IMG/VR virus record: IMGVR_UViG_3300020720_000005 | Coordinates: 1-64,000 of that record | Length of the DNA stretch: 64,000 bases | Reading direction: 5' to 3' (one strand) | DNA from: a virus | Shown here: piece after piece, positions 1 through 7,709 of the stretch | How positions within the stretch are numbered: the stretch's first letter is position 1 | Layout: every line of letters starts with the position of its first letter | Position numbers and translations under genes: made by a program | Notes under the pieces: generated by a model | The model's database searches: none | Seen by the model: the letters and a program-made list of their open reading frames with translations, nothing else | What the model was told of the DNA's origin: nothing

Positions 1-34
1 TATATACGTAACCCAAAACACAGAAAGGCTGATC

Positions 35-280
35 ATGGACTTGGAGTATGAACTATACCGAGCAGGTTTAACACGAACAATTAAAATCAAGAGCCATGCT
101 TATGATTTGATTGAGTTTACTATTAAACAAAAATTGGTAAACGAAGAGGGGAAAGAAATTGCCAATAATGGTCATACCTCTTTCTTTGAAACAAAAGAAT
201 TCGTTGAGTTCTTTTCACCTATTATTAATGAAATGAAAGTGAGATTAGATAATGGTATTCCAAACAGTATTCAAGAATGA
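35..280 (+). CDS. Hypothetical small protein
   Basis: An 81-residue soluble, charged protein of no family I recognise. An AAAGG ribosome binding site lies about 9 nt before the ATG. The gene overlaps the next one by 29 bp, the tight packing typical of a phage early operon. No signal peptide, membrane segment or known motif is visible. The reading frame is supported by context and coupling rather than by homology. Confidence 0.6.
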   Translation: MDLEYELYRAGLTRTIKIKSHAYDLIEFTIKQKLVNEEGKEIANNGHTSFFETKEFVEFFSPIINEMKVRLDNGIPNSIQE

Positions 281-554
281 TAAAGAATTTGAAGAATTTA
301 AAACATGGACACTCGGAGTTCTCCACGATGAACACATCAAAGATCTGTGCGTTACTTTTACCAAAAAAGATGGTACCGAAAGAGCAATGCAATGTACGCT
401 CGTTGAGGGAAGAATACCTACAGACAAGATCCCAAAGACCACAGGTTCGCCTACCACGTCTGATGGATCCGCAGTTCGTGTCTTTGACACCGAAAAATCC
501 GAGTGGAGATCTTTCCGCTGGGAATCCGTAACTAAAGTGGAGTTTACACTATGA
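252..554 (+). CDS. WYL_2/DUF2693-like SH3-fold phage protein
   Basis: A 100-residue protein whose centre and end match the small Sm/SH3-like beta-barrel proteins (WYL_2, formerly DUF2693) common in T4-like phages. It has a stretch reading VTFTKKDGTERAMQCTL, then a variable loop, then a WRSFRWESV strand. The molecular function of that family is not established; a nucleic-acid-binding or regulatory role is a guess from the fold. It overlaps both neighbours (29 bp upstream, 4 bp downstream), so it is translationally coupled. Confidence 0.7.
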   Translation: MVFQTVFKNDKEFEEFKTWTLGVLHDEHIKDLCVTFTKKDGTERAMQCTLVEGRIPTDKIPKTTGSPTTSDGSAVRVFDTEKSEWRSFRWESVTKVEFTL

Positions 555-739
555 TTAAATTGATTTTGCTTTTGTCTTTTGCCGTGTTCATGGTTATCAT
601 TGGACCATGCGCCACCATTTGGGCTTTGAACACACTATTCCCATCACTTAATATTGTATTAAGTTTTGATACTTGGGCTGCAGCGTTGATTCTCGGTGCA
701 GTAGTTAGTGGTCAAGGTCTTTCATTCTCTTCAAAATAA
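551..739 (+). CDS. Small two-helix membrane protein
   Basis: A 62-residue protein with a hydrophobic segment at about residues 3-29 and a second one at about 42-58, so it is probably an inner-membrane protein of two helices. The ATG overlaps the preceding stop (ATGA). Short proteins with this layout are frequent in T4-like phage small-gene clusters, but no function is known to me. Confidence 0.6.
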   Translation: MIKLILLLSFAVFMVIIGPCATIWALNTLFPSLNIVLSFDTWAAALILGAVVSGQGLSFSSK

Positions 740-748
740 GGATATAAC

Positions 749-1885
749 ATGGCAGTGAATACAGCAAAACGTAGGGCAGCAACTGCGAAAGCAGAAGCGT
801 TCATGAAAGGTGATGAGCGAGTACTCTCACAAGATAATTATATGCGTGACTTGCTGCATTCACTGAACTATTATAATTCTAACACAGATGATAAAGATAA
901 AAAGAAGTGGTTCATCAGCCATTATGCTAAGATTGATAAGAAAGTAGCGGTAGAACTTCTTAAAGTTGATGAATACCATTTCCGTACTCCAGGTATCCTT
1001 GCTCGACTAATTGATCTTGGATCTGAACTACAACAAGCTGAGATAAATCATTATAACGCAGGTGTTGAGAAGTTACTCAGCCAAATTAAAGTGCGTCAAA
1101 AATCTCAAGACAAACAAGATAAGAAAGATGCTGCAGCAGCAAAAGAAGCGAGCCCATCTAATGTAATATCAATTCAACAAAGAATGGAAGAAAAGGCTCA
1201 TGACTTGGCTGGCGAGATTGAAGGTGCAATTGATGACTTTGTTCTCGGTGGTTGCAAATCAGAATTTTCAACAAAGAATTATTTGTTGGCGAATCAAGTG
1301 GCTGGACCGATTGCTAAACGCATTGGAGAGTTGTTTGTCGATACTGCCAAAGAAATTAGAGAAGCGATTGAAGGCGAAGATGAACAACTGGTAGAAGGTT
1401 ATTCGCATTTTAATAAACGTGAACTCAAGAAGTTCGCTGAGTTTGTTGAAGGTATTATTTCTGACTGTCAACAAATGGTTCAGACTGCAAAAGCCAATCG
1501 TGCTCCACGTAAACGCAAGGAAGTTTCTCCAACTAAGCAAGTTGCAAAGATGAAGTACCTCAAAGAGTTCGCTGAATTAAATTTGAAATCTGTTAATCCA
1601 ACAGGTATAATTGGTTCTAGTGAGGTATGGTTCTATAATACTAAGTATCGTCGTGTTGGTGTTTATCGAGCAGAGAATGGTACTGTCTCAGTTAAAGGAA
1701 CTACTATCATTGGCTTTGATATTAAAGAATCTAAAGCGTTTACGCTACGTAAACCAGAGGAATTTTTTAAGGGACTTGCTATGGGTAAACGTGCTTTGAC
1801 TAATGCTTTAAAAACTCTTAAGACTAAACCTTCTCAACCAAATGGACGTATTAATGAGGAAACTATTATCCTCGGAGCATTTTAA
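749..1885 (+). CDS. Conserved phage protein of unknown function
   Basis: A 378-residue, lysine-rich soluble protein preceded by AAGGATAT. The N-terminal half (about 1-150) is helical and charged. A basic linker (about 245-265, APRKRKEV) leads to a C-terminal domain (about 270-378) with a predicted beta hairpin around SSEVWFYNTKYRRVGVY. I do not recognise a named family. It is followed directly by an oxygenase gene with overlapping stop and start, so the two are co-translated. Confidence 0.6.
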   Translation: MAVNTAKRRAATAKAEAFMKGDERVLSQDNYMRDLLHSLNYYNSNTDDKDKKKWFISHYAKIDKKVAVELLKVDEYHFRTPGILARLIDLGSELQQAEINHYNAGVEKLLSQIKVRQKSQDKQDKKDAAAAKEASPSNVISIQQRMEEKAHDLAGEIEGAIDDFVLGGCKSEFSTKNYLLANQVAGPIAKRIGELFVDTAKEIREAIEGEDEQLVEGYSHFNKRELKKFAEFVEGIISDCQQMVQTAKANRAPRKRKEVSPTKQVAKMKYLKEFAELNLKSVNPTGIIGSSEVWFYNTKYRRVGVYRAENGTVSVKGTTIIGFDIKESKAFTLRKPEEFFKGLAMGKRALTNALKTLKTKPSQPNGRINEETIILGAF

Positions 1886-2541
1886 TGGAATTTAATTATA
1901 TAGAAGACGGTATTGATGCAGTTGTTATCGATAACTTCTATACTGAAGAACAACTCAAAGAAATTATGCTTGAGTTAAAGTGGTTGACTAAACCAGCAAT
2001 TTTGCATGGTCCAGATAAACTTGCTTCTGCGAGGGATACGTCAACTAATGAAATTGCTACATCTAAGAAAGGTATATTTCTAGAAGAAGTATATAAAGAT
2101 TGGAGACATTCTGCGTTAATTAGCCATCCAATGGCTAATTTTTCAAAACCTGAAGTAAGAAATAAATTGCTTGAGTTTAATTCTTTATTTAAAATTTTAT
2201 ATCATTGTGATAGCAGAACGCATTTGTTATCATATTATGAGAATTCAGATTACTATAAACCCCATGTTGATGTAACTGTTTTCACAATACTAAATTATTT
2301 CTTTAATGAACCACGTAAATTTTCTGGTGGAAATATAAAACTTTTTTCTGAAACTTCAAATAAGCAAGCAGAAATTGAACTTAAAAATAATAGAGTTATT
2401 TTGCTTGCTGGATGTACTGCTCATGAGGTAACAGAAATTAAATCAGAACTCAATAATAGTTTGAGTGGTGATGGTAGATATTGTAATGCAATTTTTCAAA
2501 CATTACGTGGGGATCCTCCTCAACAACCGAAAGATAGATAA
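1885..2541 (+). CDS. 2OG-Fe(II) oxygenase-like protein
   Basis: A 218-residue protein with the signature of prolyl-hydroxylase-type 2-oxoglutarate/Fe(II) dioxygenases: an HxD iron motif at H127-D129 (KPHVDV), a distal iron-ligand histidine at H180 (CTAHEV) and a 2-oxoglutarate-binding arginine near R198. Such enzymes hydroxylate proteins, nucleic acids or small molecules; the substrate here is unknown. It overlaps its neighbours by one base at each end. It is one of eleven oxygenase-like genes in the window, but lies apart from the main cluster. Confidence 0.72.
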   Translation: MEFNYIEDGIDAVVIDNFYTEEQLKEIMLELKWLTKPAILHGPDKLASARDTSTNEIATSKKGIFLEEVYKDWRHSALISHPMANFSKPEVRNKLLEFNSLFKILYHCDSRTHLLSYYENSDYYKPHVDVTVFTILNYFFNEPRKFSGGNIKLFSETSNKQAEIELKNNRVILLAGCTAHEVTEIKSELNNSLSGDGRYCNAIFQTLRGDPPQQPKDR

Positions 2542-3434
2542 TGATTCTAATTGATTATTCACAGGTTGCTCTTGCAGCCATTTTGACATTCCAACGTGAG
2601 TTGAAGGGTACTGAGTCTGAGATTAAGAATCTCATTCGTCACGTAACTTTATCTACAATTAAATCATATAAGAAAAAGTATGGCAAAGAATATGGTGATG
2701 TAGTTATCTGTTGTGATGGGCGTAAATACTGGCGCAAAGAATTCTTTGAATATTACAAAGGTATGCGCAAGAGCAATCGTGAGAAATCTGATCTAGACTG
2801 GGGATTGATCTTTGATACATTATCAGAGATGCGAACTGACCTTGCTACATATTTCCCATATAAAGTTATTCACGTTGATCGCGCAGAAGCTGATGATATT
2901 GTTGCTGTTCTCACAAAGTACGCACAAGAAAATGAATTGGTTCAAGAGGGTTTGATTGAAGAGTCTCAAAAGATTCTTATTCTTTCTTCTGACAAAGACT
3001 TTAAACAATTACAACTATATCCAAATGTCAAGCAATGGTCTCCGATGCAGAAAAAATATATCACTGCAACTAAACAAGAAATCATTGAACATAAGATTGA
3101 ACATATCGTAAAGGGTGATGCTGGCGATGGAGTGCCAAACATTCTAAGCAAAGACGATGTTTTTATGGTTGGTGAACGTCAAAAACCTATGAGCGCAAAA
3201 CGTCTTCAAGAATTCTTTGATAATGGTTTTATTGCTTGTAAGAGTGATGAGGAACGTCGCAACTGGCAACGTAACGCAACTCTAGTTGACTTTGATTTTA
3301 TTCCAGAAGATGTTTCAAAAACTATTATTGACACATACCTAAATACTAAACCGACAGGTGATAAGATGGCGATTATGAATTATCTAATCGAAAACAAATG
3401 TCGTTTATTGTTAGATGAACTAGAGGACTTTTAA
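2541..3434 (+). CDS. rnh: T4-type RNase H (5'-3' flap exonuclease)
   Basis: A 297-residue FEN/PIN-type nuclease matching T4 RNase H in size (T4: 305 aa). Acidic metal ligands are present in order: D5 (LIDYS), D59 (CDGRKYW), E116/D118/D119 (EADD), D151/D153 (SSDKDF) and D193/D196 (GDAGDGVPN, the helix-hairpin-helix region). It removes RNA primers and flaps during lagging-strand synthesis, working with gp32. It overlaps the upstream stop by one base. Confidence 0.93.
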   Translation: MILIDYSQVALAAILTFQRELKGTESEIKNLIRHVTLSTIKSYKKKYGKEYGDVVICCDGRKYWRKEFFEYYKGMRKSNREKSDLDWGLIFDTLSEMRTDLATYFPYKVIHVDRAEADDIVAVLTKYAQENELVQEGLIEESQKILILSSDKDFKQLQLYPNVKQWSPMQKKYITATKQEIIEHKIEHIVKGDAGDGVPNILSKDDVFMVGERQKPMSAKRLQEFFDNGFIACKSDEERRNWQRNATLVDFDFIPEDVSKTIIDTYLNTKPTGDKMAIMNYLIENKCRLLLDELEDF

Positions 3435-3435
3435 T

Positions 3436-3867
3436 ATGCGTAAATATGTAACTCAAATGCTTGAGGAGATCCAAAAAGATCCAAAGTGTATTGATGGGTA
3501 TAAGGGTGATGCTGTTCTTAAATTAATTTTTGAATATGCATTTATTGAAGAAAAGAAAATGATTCTTCCTGAAGGTACACCACCTTTTAAACCTGCAGCC
3601 GAACCATTGGGTATGACACCAACTAATCTATTCAGCGAAATGCGTAGATTATATGTTTTCTGTCGAGAAGATTTGACAAAACTAAAGCGTGAGGGATTGT
3701 TTATCTCTATGCTTGAAGGTTGTCATCCTACTGAAGCAGAAGTCTTGATTGCAGTTAAAGACCAGACACTACATAAAAAATATCCAAAGATCACACGAAA
3801 ATTGGTAACTGATGCTGGGTTTATTCCACCAGTTGAGAAGAAAGCCAAAGAAAGTGCGACATCTTGA
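3436..3867 (+). CDS. DUF6433-like conserved T4-like phage protein
   Basis: A 143-residue protein resembling the DUF6433 group of T4-like phage proteins: MRKYVTQMLEEI at the start, a central PPFKPAAEPLGMTPTNLF stretch and a C-terminal EAEVLIAVKDQTLHKKYP segment. Function is not established. It starts one base after rnh stops, so it is probably co-translated with it. Confidence 0.65.
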   Translation: MRKYVTQMLEEIQKDPKCIDGYKGDAVLKLIFEYAFIEEKKMILPEGTPPFKPAAEPLGMTPTNLFSEMRRLYVFCREDLTKLKREGLFISMLEGCHPTEAEVLIAVKDQTLHKKYPKITRKLVTDAGFIPPVEKKAKESATS

Positions 3868-4072
3868 AGACGAAGACAGAGACTTTATTTTATTCCTTTT
3901 AAGTTTAGAAGAGGATGAGTTCAAAATGATACTCAACTCTATGACTGAACCTGAAGCCATGATAGTATTAAACAATATCCAACTAGCAAGAGAAGAATTG
4001 TTTGATGATATGATGGAGAAAGAAGGAATGAAAGCAGCAGCGGAAGTTATCAACAAAATCAAAAACCTTTAA
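3854..4072 (+). CDS. Small acidic protein, probable GTG start
   Basis: An acidic 72-residue helical protein. An ATG start at 3812 would overlap the upstream gene by 56 bp. A GTG at 3854, preceded by an AAAG purine run, reduces the overlap to 14 bp and starts just before the acidic stretch HLEDEDRDF, so I prefer it. No family recognised. The exact start is uncertain. Confidence 0.55.
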   Translation: MRHLEDEDRDFILFLLSLEEDEFKMILNSMTEPEAMIVLNNIQLAREELFDDMMEKEGMKAAAEVINKIKNL

Positions 4073-4088
4073 TTATGGAGTTTATATT

Positions 4089-4841
4089 ATGCCTAATTGG
4101 TGTGACAATACATTAACAATTACCCATCCAGATAAATCTAAGATTGATGCTATAGAAGCAAATCTTAAAAGCGATAACATTCAAATATTCAACACCATTT
4201 ATCCTAATCCAAGTGGAGAGTGGGATTATGAATGGTCAGTTAATAATTGGGGTACCAAATGGGATGCTATGATTCATGACTGGGAACGACAAGATGATAA
4301 TACTATTTGGGTATCTTTTGATTCTGCTTGGTCACCACCATTAGCACTCTATGAGTTTATGGAAGAAAACGGATATACTGTTGAAGCAATATATTGGGAG
4401 CCTGGGATGGGTTTCTGTGGTCGTTTTGCTGATGGTTATGATGACTTCTATGAATATGACATTAGCGATCGCGATTCATTAGAAAATCTACCAGATGAAC
4501 TGTTAGACTTCACTGATCTAATTGGTCGCCATGAAGATTGGGTCGCTGAAGAAGAAGCTGATCGTGAGCGTGAAGAATATGAAGCCACTGTTACTGAGTG
4601 GTATCCTGTTGAAACTAATCCCCATTACGTAGGTTTCTATGAGACAAAAGAAGAAGGCAACTGGCCATTCTATAAATTTGCTCATTGGAATGGCAAGAAA
4701 TGGACTGTTGATGGTAAGAAACCAAAGTTCAAAATTTCAGGCTGGCGTGGTTTGAATGAAGATCCAGCAATTCTTACTAATGAAAATGTTGACGATATGC
4801 TACAGAACATGATGAAAGATATGGGATTCGAAAAGGTATAA
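4089..4841 (+). CDS. Api92-like ferredoxin-fold protein (DUF1281-type)
   Basis: A 250-residue protein beginning MPNWCDNTLTI, the hallmark of the Api92/YubB-like ferredoxin-fold family (DUF1281). It continues with the characteristic WGTKWD, FDSAWSPP and EPGMGFCGRF segments. The family is widespread on phages and plasmids and has no firm biochemical role. The strongly acidic region (about 125-175, rich in D and E) and the C-terminal WYPVETNPHYVGFY repeat-like part are typical of long members. Confidence 0.8.
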   Translation: MPNWCDNTLTITHPDKSKIDAIEANLKSDNIQIFNTIYPNPSGEWDYEWSVNNWGTKWDAMIHDWERQDDNTIWVSFDSAWSPPLALYEFMEENGYTVEAIYWEPGMGFCGRFADGYDDFYEYDISDRDSLENLPDELLDFTDLIGRHEDWVAEEEADREREEYEATVTEWYPVETNPHYVGFYETKEEGNWPFYKFAHWNGKKWTVDGKKPKFKISGWRGLNEDPAILTNENVDDMLQNMMKDMGFEKV

Positions 4842-4843
4842 TA

Positions 4844-5599
4844 ATGTTTTGGATTAAACCAAGCACAATTAATGTGGATTGTTTTACAGCAGATGAGATT
4901 GTTTATAATAATTTCAAAATTGATAGAGCACGAGAATTTTTACCAAGTTGGTGGAAAAATCTTCCAAACAATAAAAAGATAAAAGCAAACCAAGATCCAA
5001 GTTCTAATTTAACTATTAATCAGTTAAATTTAAAACATTGCAATGGTTTTAGAGATTTATTTGCAGAAGGTTTTATATTTCCTTCATGGCTTGATTGTCA
5101 GATAGAAATGCTTGATGACAATAAATTTTATATCTCAGGACATGTTGTACCAACAGTTAATGTTGAAGTTGGATACCATGGTAGAGATCAAACTGGTTAT
5201 GAAATATATCCTGATTGTGCTCAATTAAAATTAATTTCTCCATGGTTCTTTGAAGAAAAGAGTGGAGTAAAATTTAGTTGGAATCAATGCATGTGGAATA
5301 ACACATCATACCTTAATGATATGCATATACTTCCAGCAGTTATAGATTATAAAACTCAAAAAACAACTAACATAAGCGTCTTTATTAAAAAGAAATGTAT
5401 CGTTAAATTAAATGCGGGAGATCCATTAATCCACATCATACCACTATCTGACAAAAAAGTAAAAATTACAAATCATCTTTTAAGTAGAGAAGACTTCGTT
5501 AAAAGATACAGTGTTGAGATGAATGCAGGAAATTACAGGAATGTTAAAAAAGTGAAAGCACCAGTTGAAAAGAAATGTCCTTTTGGGTTTGGCCGATGA
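4844..5599 (+). CDS. Hypothetical protein, unassigned
   Basis: A 251-residue protein without a family I can name. Visible features are an aromatic N-terminal half (SWWKNLP near 35, FIFPSWLDCQIEM near 80) and conserved-looking HVVPTVNVEVGYHGRD, suggesting a beta-rich globular fold. The C-terminus is lysine-rich (RNVKKVKAPVEKKC). It sits two bases after the Api92-like gene and overlaps the dCMP deaminase start (ATGA), so it is expressed with both. Confidence 0.6.
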   Translation: MFWIKPSTINVDCFTADEIVYNNFKIDRAREFLPSWWKNLPNNKKIKANQDPSSNLTINQLNLKHCNGFRDLFAEGFIFPSWLDCQIEMLDDNKFYISGHVVPTVNVEVGYHGRDQTGYEIYPDCAQLKLISPWFFEEKSGVKFSWNQCMWNNTSYLNDMHILPAVIDYKTQKTTNISVFIKKKCIVKLNAGDPLIHIIPLSDKKVKITNHLLSREDFVKRYSVEMNAGNYRNVKKVKAPVEKKCPFGFGR

Positions 5600-6066
5600 A
5601 ACAAAAATGGATTGATGCATTTATGGACACAGCTGAACGATTTGCTCAGCTTTCTAGTGCACAGCGATTGCATGTTGGTGCAGTTGTGGTTAAAGATAAT
5701 CGTATTATCTCTATTGGTTATAATGGAATGCCATCTGGTTGGACTAATGAATGTGAAACTAAGATCTATTGTGATGATGGAGATTGGAGAGAACAAACCG
5801 ACAAACTCCATGATGAGTGGATAACATATAAATTGGTAACGAAAGATGAGGTTATTCATGCTGAAGCAAATGCTATACTCAAGTTGGCTCGTGATGGGGA
5901 GAGCGGAAATGGCAGTAGTCTATTTTGCACTCATGCTCCTTGTATACACTGCGCTAAATTAATTCATGGAGCAGGTATAACTAAAGTTTACTATCGAGAA
6001 TCATACCGAGATACTCTCGGTTTGGATTTCTTACAGAAATGCAATATTGAAGTCAAAAAGACTTGA
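5596..6066 (+). CDS. cd: Deoxycytidylate deaminase
   Basis: A 156-residue zinc-dependent dCMP deaminase that supplies dUMP for dTMP synthesis. The catalytic HAE motif is at H88-E90 and the zinc-binding pair C116/C119 is in APCIHC. The N-terminal substrate region (GYNGMPSG, about 41-48) is intact. I chose the ATG at 5596 because it overlaps the upstream stop as ATGA and gives the usual N-terminus. An in-frame upstream ATG at 5575 would add seven residues inside the preceding gene. Confidence 0.9.
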   Translation: MKQKWIDAFMDTAERFAQLSSAQRLHVGAVVVKDNRIISIGYNGMPSGWTNECETKIYCDDGDWREQTDKLHDEWITYKLVTKDEVIHAEANAILKLARDGESGNGSSLFCTHAPCIHCAKLIHGAGITKVYYRESYRDTLGLDFLQKCNIEVKKT

Positions 6067-6091
6067 CTTTAATTAATAAATAGAGTATAAT
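6063..6091 (+). promoter_or_regulatory. Sigma70-like promoter
   Basis: TTGACT (6063-6068), 17-bp spacer, TATAAT (6086-6091). The -35 box overlaps the end of the dCMP deaminase gene. It drives the secreted-protein gene with a normal leader of about 20 nt. Confidence 0.8.
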
Positions 6092-6116
6092 AGGTCTAAC
6101 AATAGGAATTAATGCT

Positions 6117-6416
6117 ATGAAAAAGATCGCTCTAAGTTTAATGTTTCTTGCAGTTGCAGGAAGTGCAACTGCACATGGCTACTATCGAGGTGGTGGATAT
6201 TGGGTTGCTCCAGCAATAGTTGGTGGGATCGTAGGTTATGAACTTGGTCGCCCACGTTACGTGTATGAAGCACCACCAGTAGTAATTCAACAACCAGTTA
6301 TTGTTCAACAACCACAAGTGATTTATCAACAACAACCAGTGCAAGTTTGTGAACAAAAAACATTTCAACAACAAAATGGTCAAATAGTTTCTGGTAACTT
6401 CTGTTATCTGAAATAA
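6117..6416 (+). CDS. Secreted Gln/Pro-rich protein with signal peptide
   Basis: A 99-residue protein with a clear Sec signal peptide (MKKIALSLMFLAVAGSATA, cleavage probably before HGYY). The mature part has a glycine-rich hydrophobic segment (GGIVGYELGRP) and then repeats of VIQQP/VIVQQPQ. Two cysteines near the C-terminus could form a disulfide in the periplasm. Phage-encoded exported proteins of this kind may act on the cell envelope; the role is unknown. It has its own promoter immediately upstream. Confidence 0.72.
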   Translation: MKKIALSLMFLAVAGSATAHGYYRGGGYWVAPAIVGGIVGYELGRPRYVYEAPPVVIQQPVIVQQPQVIYQQQPVQVCEQKTFQQQNGQIVSGNFCYLK

Positions 6417-6468
6417 TTTTCCTATATATTATATAACCCTACGAAATGTAAGGTTATTAAAATTTCGC

Positions 6469-6497
6469 TTTACTTTAATCAAAAACTGTAGTATAAT
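6469..6497 (+). promoter_or_regulatory. Sigma70-like promoter before tRNA bank
   Basis: TTTACT (6469-6474), 17-bp spacer, TATAAT (6492-6497). The next ATG is 6 nt after the -10 box. It probably drives the leader ORF and, if the terminator at 6655 is read through, the first tRNA block. Confidence 0.78.
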
Positions 6498-6503
6498 CAA
6501 TCT

Positions 6504-6626
6504 ATGAAATCGTTAAACATATCCAGACAGCTTAATAAGCATCTACCACTCTTAAGTGGCTGGACATGCACACGCCCAGAGATTAATGTATCATATGCGT
6601 TTGATCGAGGGGGTTTTGGAAAGTAA
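6504..6626 (+). CDS. Small 40-residue ORF, possible leader peptide
   Basis: An ORF of 40 codons beginning MKSLNISRQLNKHLPLL and ending GGFGK, with the ATG 6 nt after a TATAAT box and no Shine-Dalgarno sequence. Its stop codon falls inside a GGGTTTTGG segment that can pair with CCAAAACCC at 6652-6659, which in turn overlaps the terminator stem. It could be a regulatory leader peptide, a small real protein, or merely part of a structured RNA. Coding status is uncertain. Confidence 0.4.
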   Translation: MKSLNISRQLNKHLPLLSGWTCTRPEINVSYAFDRGGFGK

Positions 6627-6654
6627 AGTGTAAACTAAAAGTTTATTTCCCAAA

Positions 6655-6688
6655 ACCCTCTACCTGAAAAGTTAGAGGGTTTTTTGTT
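6655..6688 (+). terminator. Rho-independent terminator
   Basis: A perfect 9-bp stem (AACCCTCTA at 6655-6663 with TAGAGGGTT at 6674-6682) followed by a T run. It lies between the leader ORF and the first tRNA. The 5' arm can alternatively pair with upstream GGGTTTTGG. Confidence 0.8.
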
Positions 6689-6734
6689 TTGGCCATCGTG
6701 CCCATTGTTCTTTAAAAATTTGCGTACCAAATGT

Positions 6735-6808
6735 TCCCGAGTGGTGTAGTGGTAGCACAACAGACTTTGACTCTGTTAGTATAAGTTCGATTCTTATTTC
6801 GGGTGCCA
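6735..6808 (+). tRNA. tRNA-Gln(TTG)
   Basis: Cloverleaf with anticodon loop CTTTGAC, T loop TTCGATT and encoded CCA. The first acceptor pair is U-U, compatible with the weak 1-72 pair usual in tRNA-Gln. Confidence 0.9.
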
Positions 6809-6810
6809 TA

Positions 6811-6880
6811 AGTGAACACATTAAGTAAATCGCAATCCGCTGGTAATGATCTGCCATGATTGTGGGTTAGTGTGTTCTCT
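6811..6880 (+). ncRNA. Structured RNA hairpin between tRNA genes
   Basis: The 14-nt arms at 6811-6824 and 6867-6880 pair over almost their whole length (one mismatch, one G-U). An inner helix pairs CGCAATC (6831-6837) with GATTGTG (6858-6864) and encloses a TGG/CCA mini-stem. There is no T arm or CCA end, so it is not a tRNA. Function unknown. Confidence 0.55.
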
Positions 6881-6883
6881 TAT

Positions 6884-6957
6884 GGGAGTATAACTTAATG
6901 GTAAAGTAGCTGGCTTTTAACCAGCAAATCAGAGTTCAATTCTCTGTACTCCTACCA
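6884..6957 (+). tRNA. tRNA-Lys(TTT)
   Basis: Acceptor GGGAGTA/TACTCCT, anticodon stem GCTGG/CCAGC with loop CTTTTAA, encoded CCA. Confidence 0.93.
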
Positions 6958-6962
6958 ATTAT

Positions 6963-7037
6963 GGTGTCTATGGTGTAGTGGTAGCACCCAACTCTGTGAA
7001 AGTTGTAGTACGAGATCGATACTCGTTAGACACCCCA
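6963..7037 (+). tRNA. tRNA-His(GTG)
   Basis: Anticodon loop CTGTGAA in the stem CAACT/AGTTG. An extra 5' G (6963) faces C73, the G-1 identity element of tRNA-His. The T loop is atypical (ATCGATA). CCA is encoded. Confidence 0.88.
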
Positions 7038-7044
7038 AGAATTT

Positions 7045-7120
7045 GCTGGTTTAGCTGATGTGGTCATAGCGGTGGTCTGAAGAGCCATTGAAAGTAGTTC
7101 GATTCTACTAGCCAGCACCA
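7045..7120 (+). tRNA. tRNA-Phe(GAA)
   Basis: Acceptor GCTGGTT/AGCCAGC, anticodon loop CTGAAGA in a stem with two G-U pairs, T loop TTCGATT, encoded CCA. Confidence 0.88.
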
Positions 7121-7124
7121 AATT

Positions 7125-7198
7125 CCTCGGATAGTTAAATGGTATAACGTATGCTTGATAAGCGTTTATTACAAGTTCGATTCTTGTTCTGAGGACCA
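7125..7198 (+). tRNA. tRNA-Ile(GAT)
   Basis: Acceptor CCTCGGA/TCTGAGG, anticodon loop TTGATAA, T loop TTCGATT, encoded CCA. The anticodon stem is weak (four pairs, one of them G-U). Confidence 0.85.
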
Positions 7199-7199
7199 T

Positions 7200-7273
7200 G
7201 CCCTATTAGTATAATGGTATTACACCTGTTTTGTAATCAGGTTACGGCAGTTCGATTCTGTCATGGGGCACCA
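7200..7273 (+). tRNA. tRNA-Thr(TGT)
   Basis: Acceptor GCCCTAT/ATGGGGC, anticodon loop TTTGTAA with a U-U mismatch at the top of the stem, encoded CCA. Only one base separates it from tRNA-Ile. Confidence 0.88.
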
Positions 7274-7282
7274 AGTTTTTAT

Positions 7283-7359
<77 letters not shown>

Positions 7360-7365
7360 ATATAT

Positions 7366-7439
7366 GCCTCGTTAGTTTAATGGTAGAACTCTGCTTTTAC
7401 ACAGCAGTCACGGCAGTTCGATTCTGTCACGAGGTACCA
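7366..7439 (+). tRNA. tRNA-Val(TAC)
   Basis: Acceptor GCCTCGT/ACGAGGT, anticodon CTGCT/AGCAG with loop TTTACAC, encoded CCA. Confidence 0.92.
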
Positions 7440-7441
7440 AT

Positions 7442-7516
7442 GCCCCATTAGTACAATGAATAGTATACGGTGCTACGAACGCTGAGAAGGTGGTTTGATT
7501 CCATCATGGGGTACCA
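7442..7516 (+). tRNA. tRNA-Arg(ACG)
   Basis: Acceptor GCCCCAT/ATGGGGT, anticodon loop CTACGAA in stem CGGTG/CGCTG, encoded CCA. A34 would need deamination to inosine, presumably by host TadA, to read CGU/CGC/CGA. Confidence 0.87.
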
Positions 7517-7524
7517 AAGTTTAT

Positions 7525-7619
7525 GGAGAGTAATGCAGGGGAGTTGGTTCCCCGACCAGCCTTGAAAACTGGGTTCTGCTGACGAAGTGGATGGGGTTCG
7601 ACTCCTCTGCTCTCCGCCA
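7525..7619 (+). tRNA. tRNA-Ser(TGA)
   Basis: A class II tRNA with a long variable arm; acceptor GGAGAGT/GCTCTCC, anticodon loop CTTGAAA, encoded CCA. Confidence 0.9.
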
Positions 7620-7655
7620 ATAACCCTATAAAGTAAAAGGGATTAAAAATATCGC

Positions 7656-7684
7656 TTTACTTTTATAGTTAAATGATGTATAAT
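7656..7684 (+). promoter_or_regulatory. Sigma70-like promoter
   Basis: TTTACT (7656-7661), 17-bp spacer, TATAAT (7679-7684). It lies within a 28-bp block (7639-7666) repeated exactly at 8820-8847. It drives the phosphoesterase gene, which has a normal leader and an AAAGGAAG ribosome binding site. Confidence 0.82.
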
Positions 7685-7709
7685 AGTGTCTTGATAAGAA
7701 AGGAAGTAT

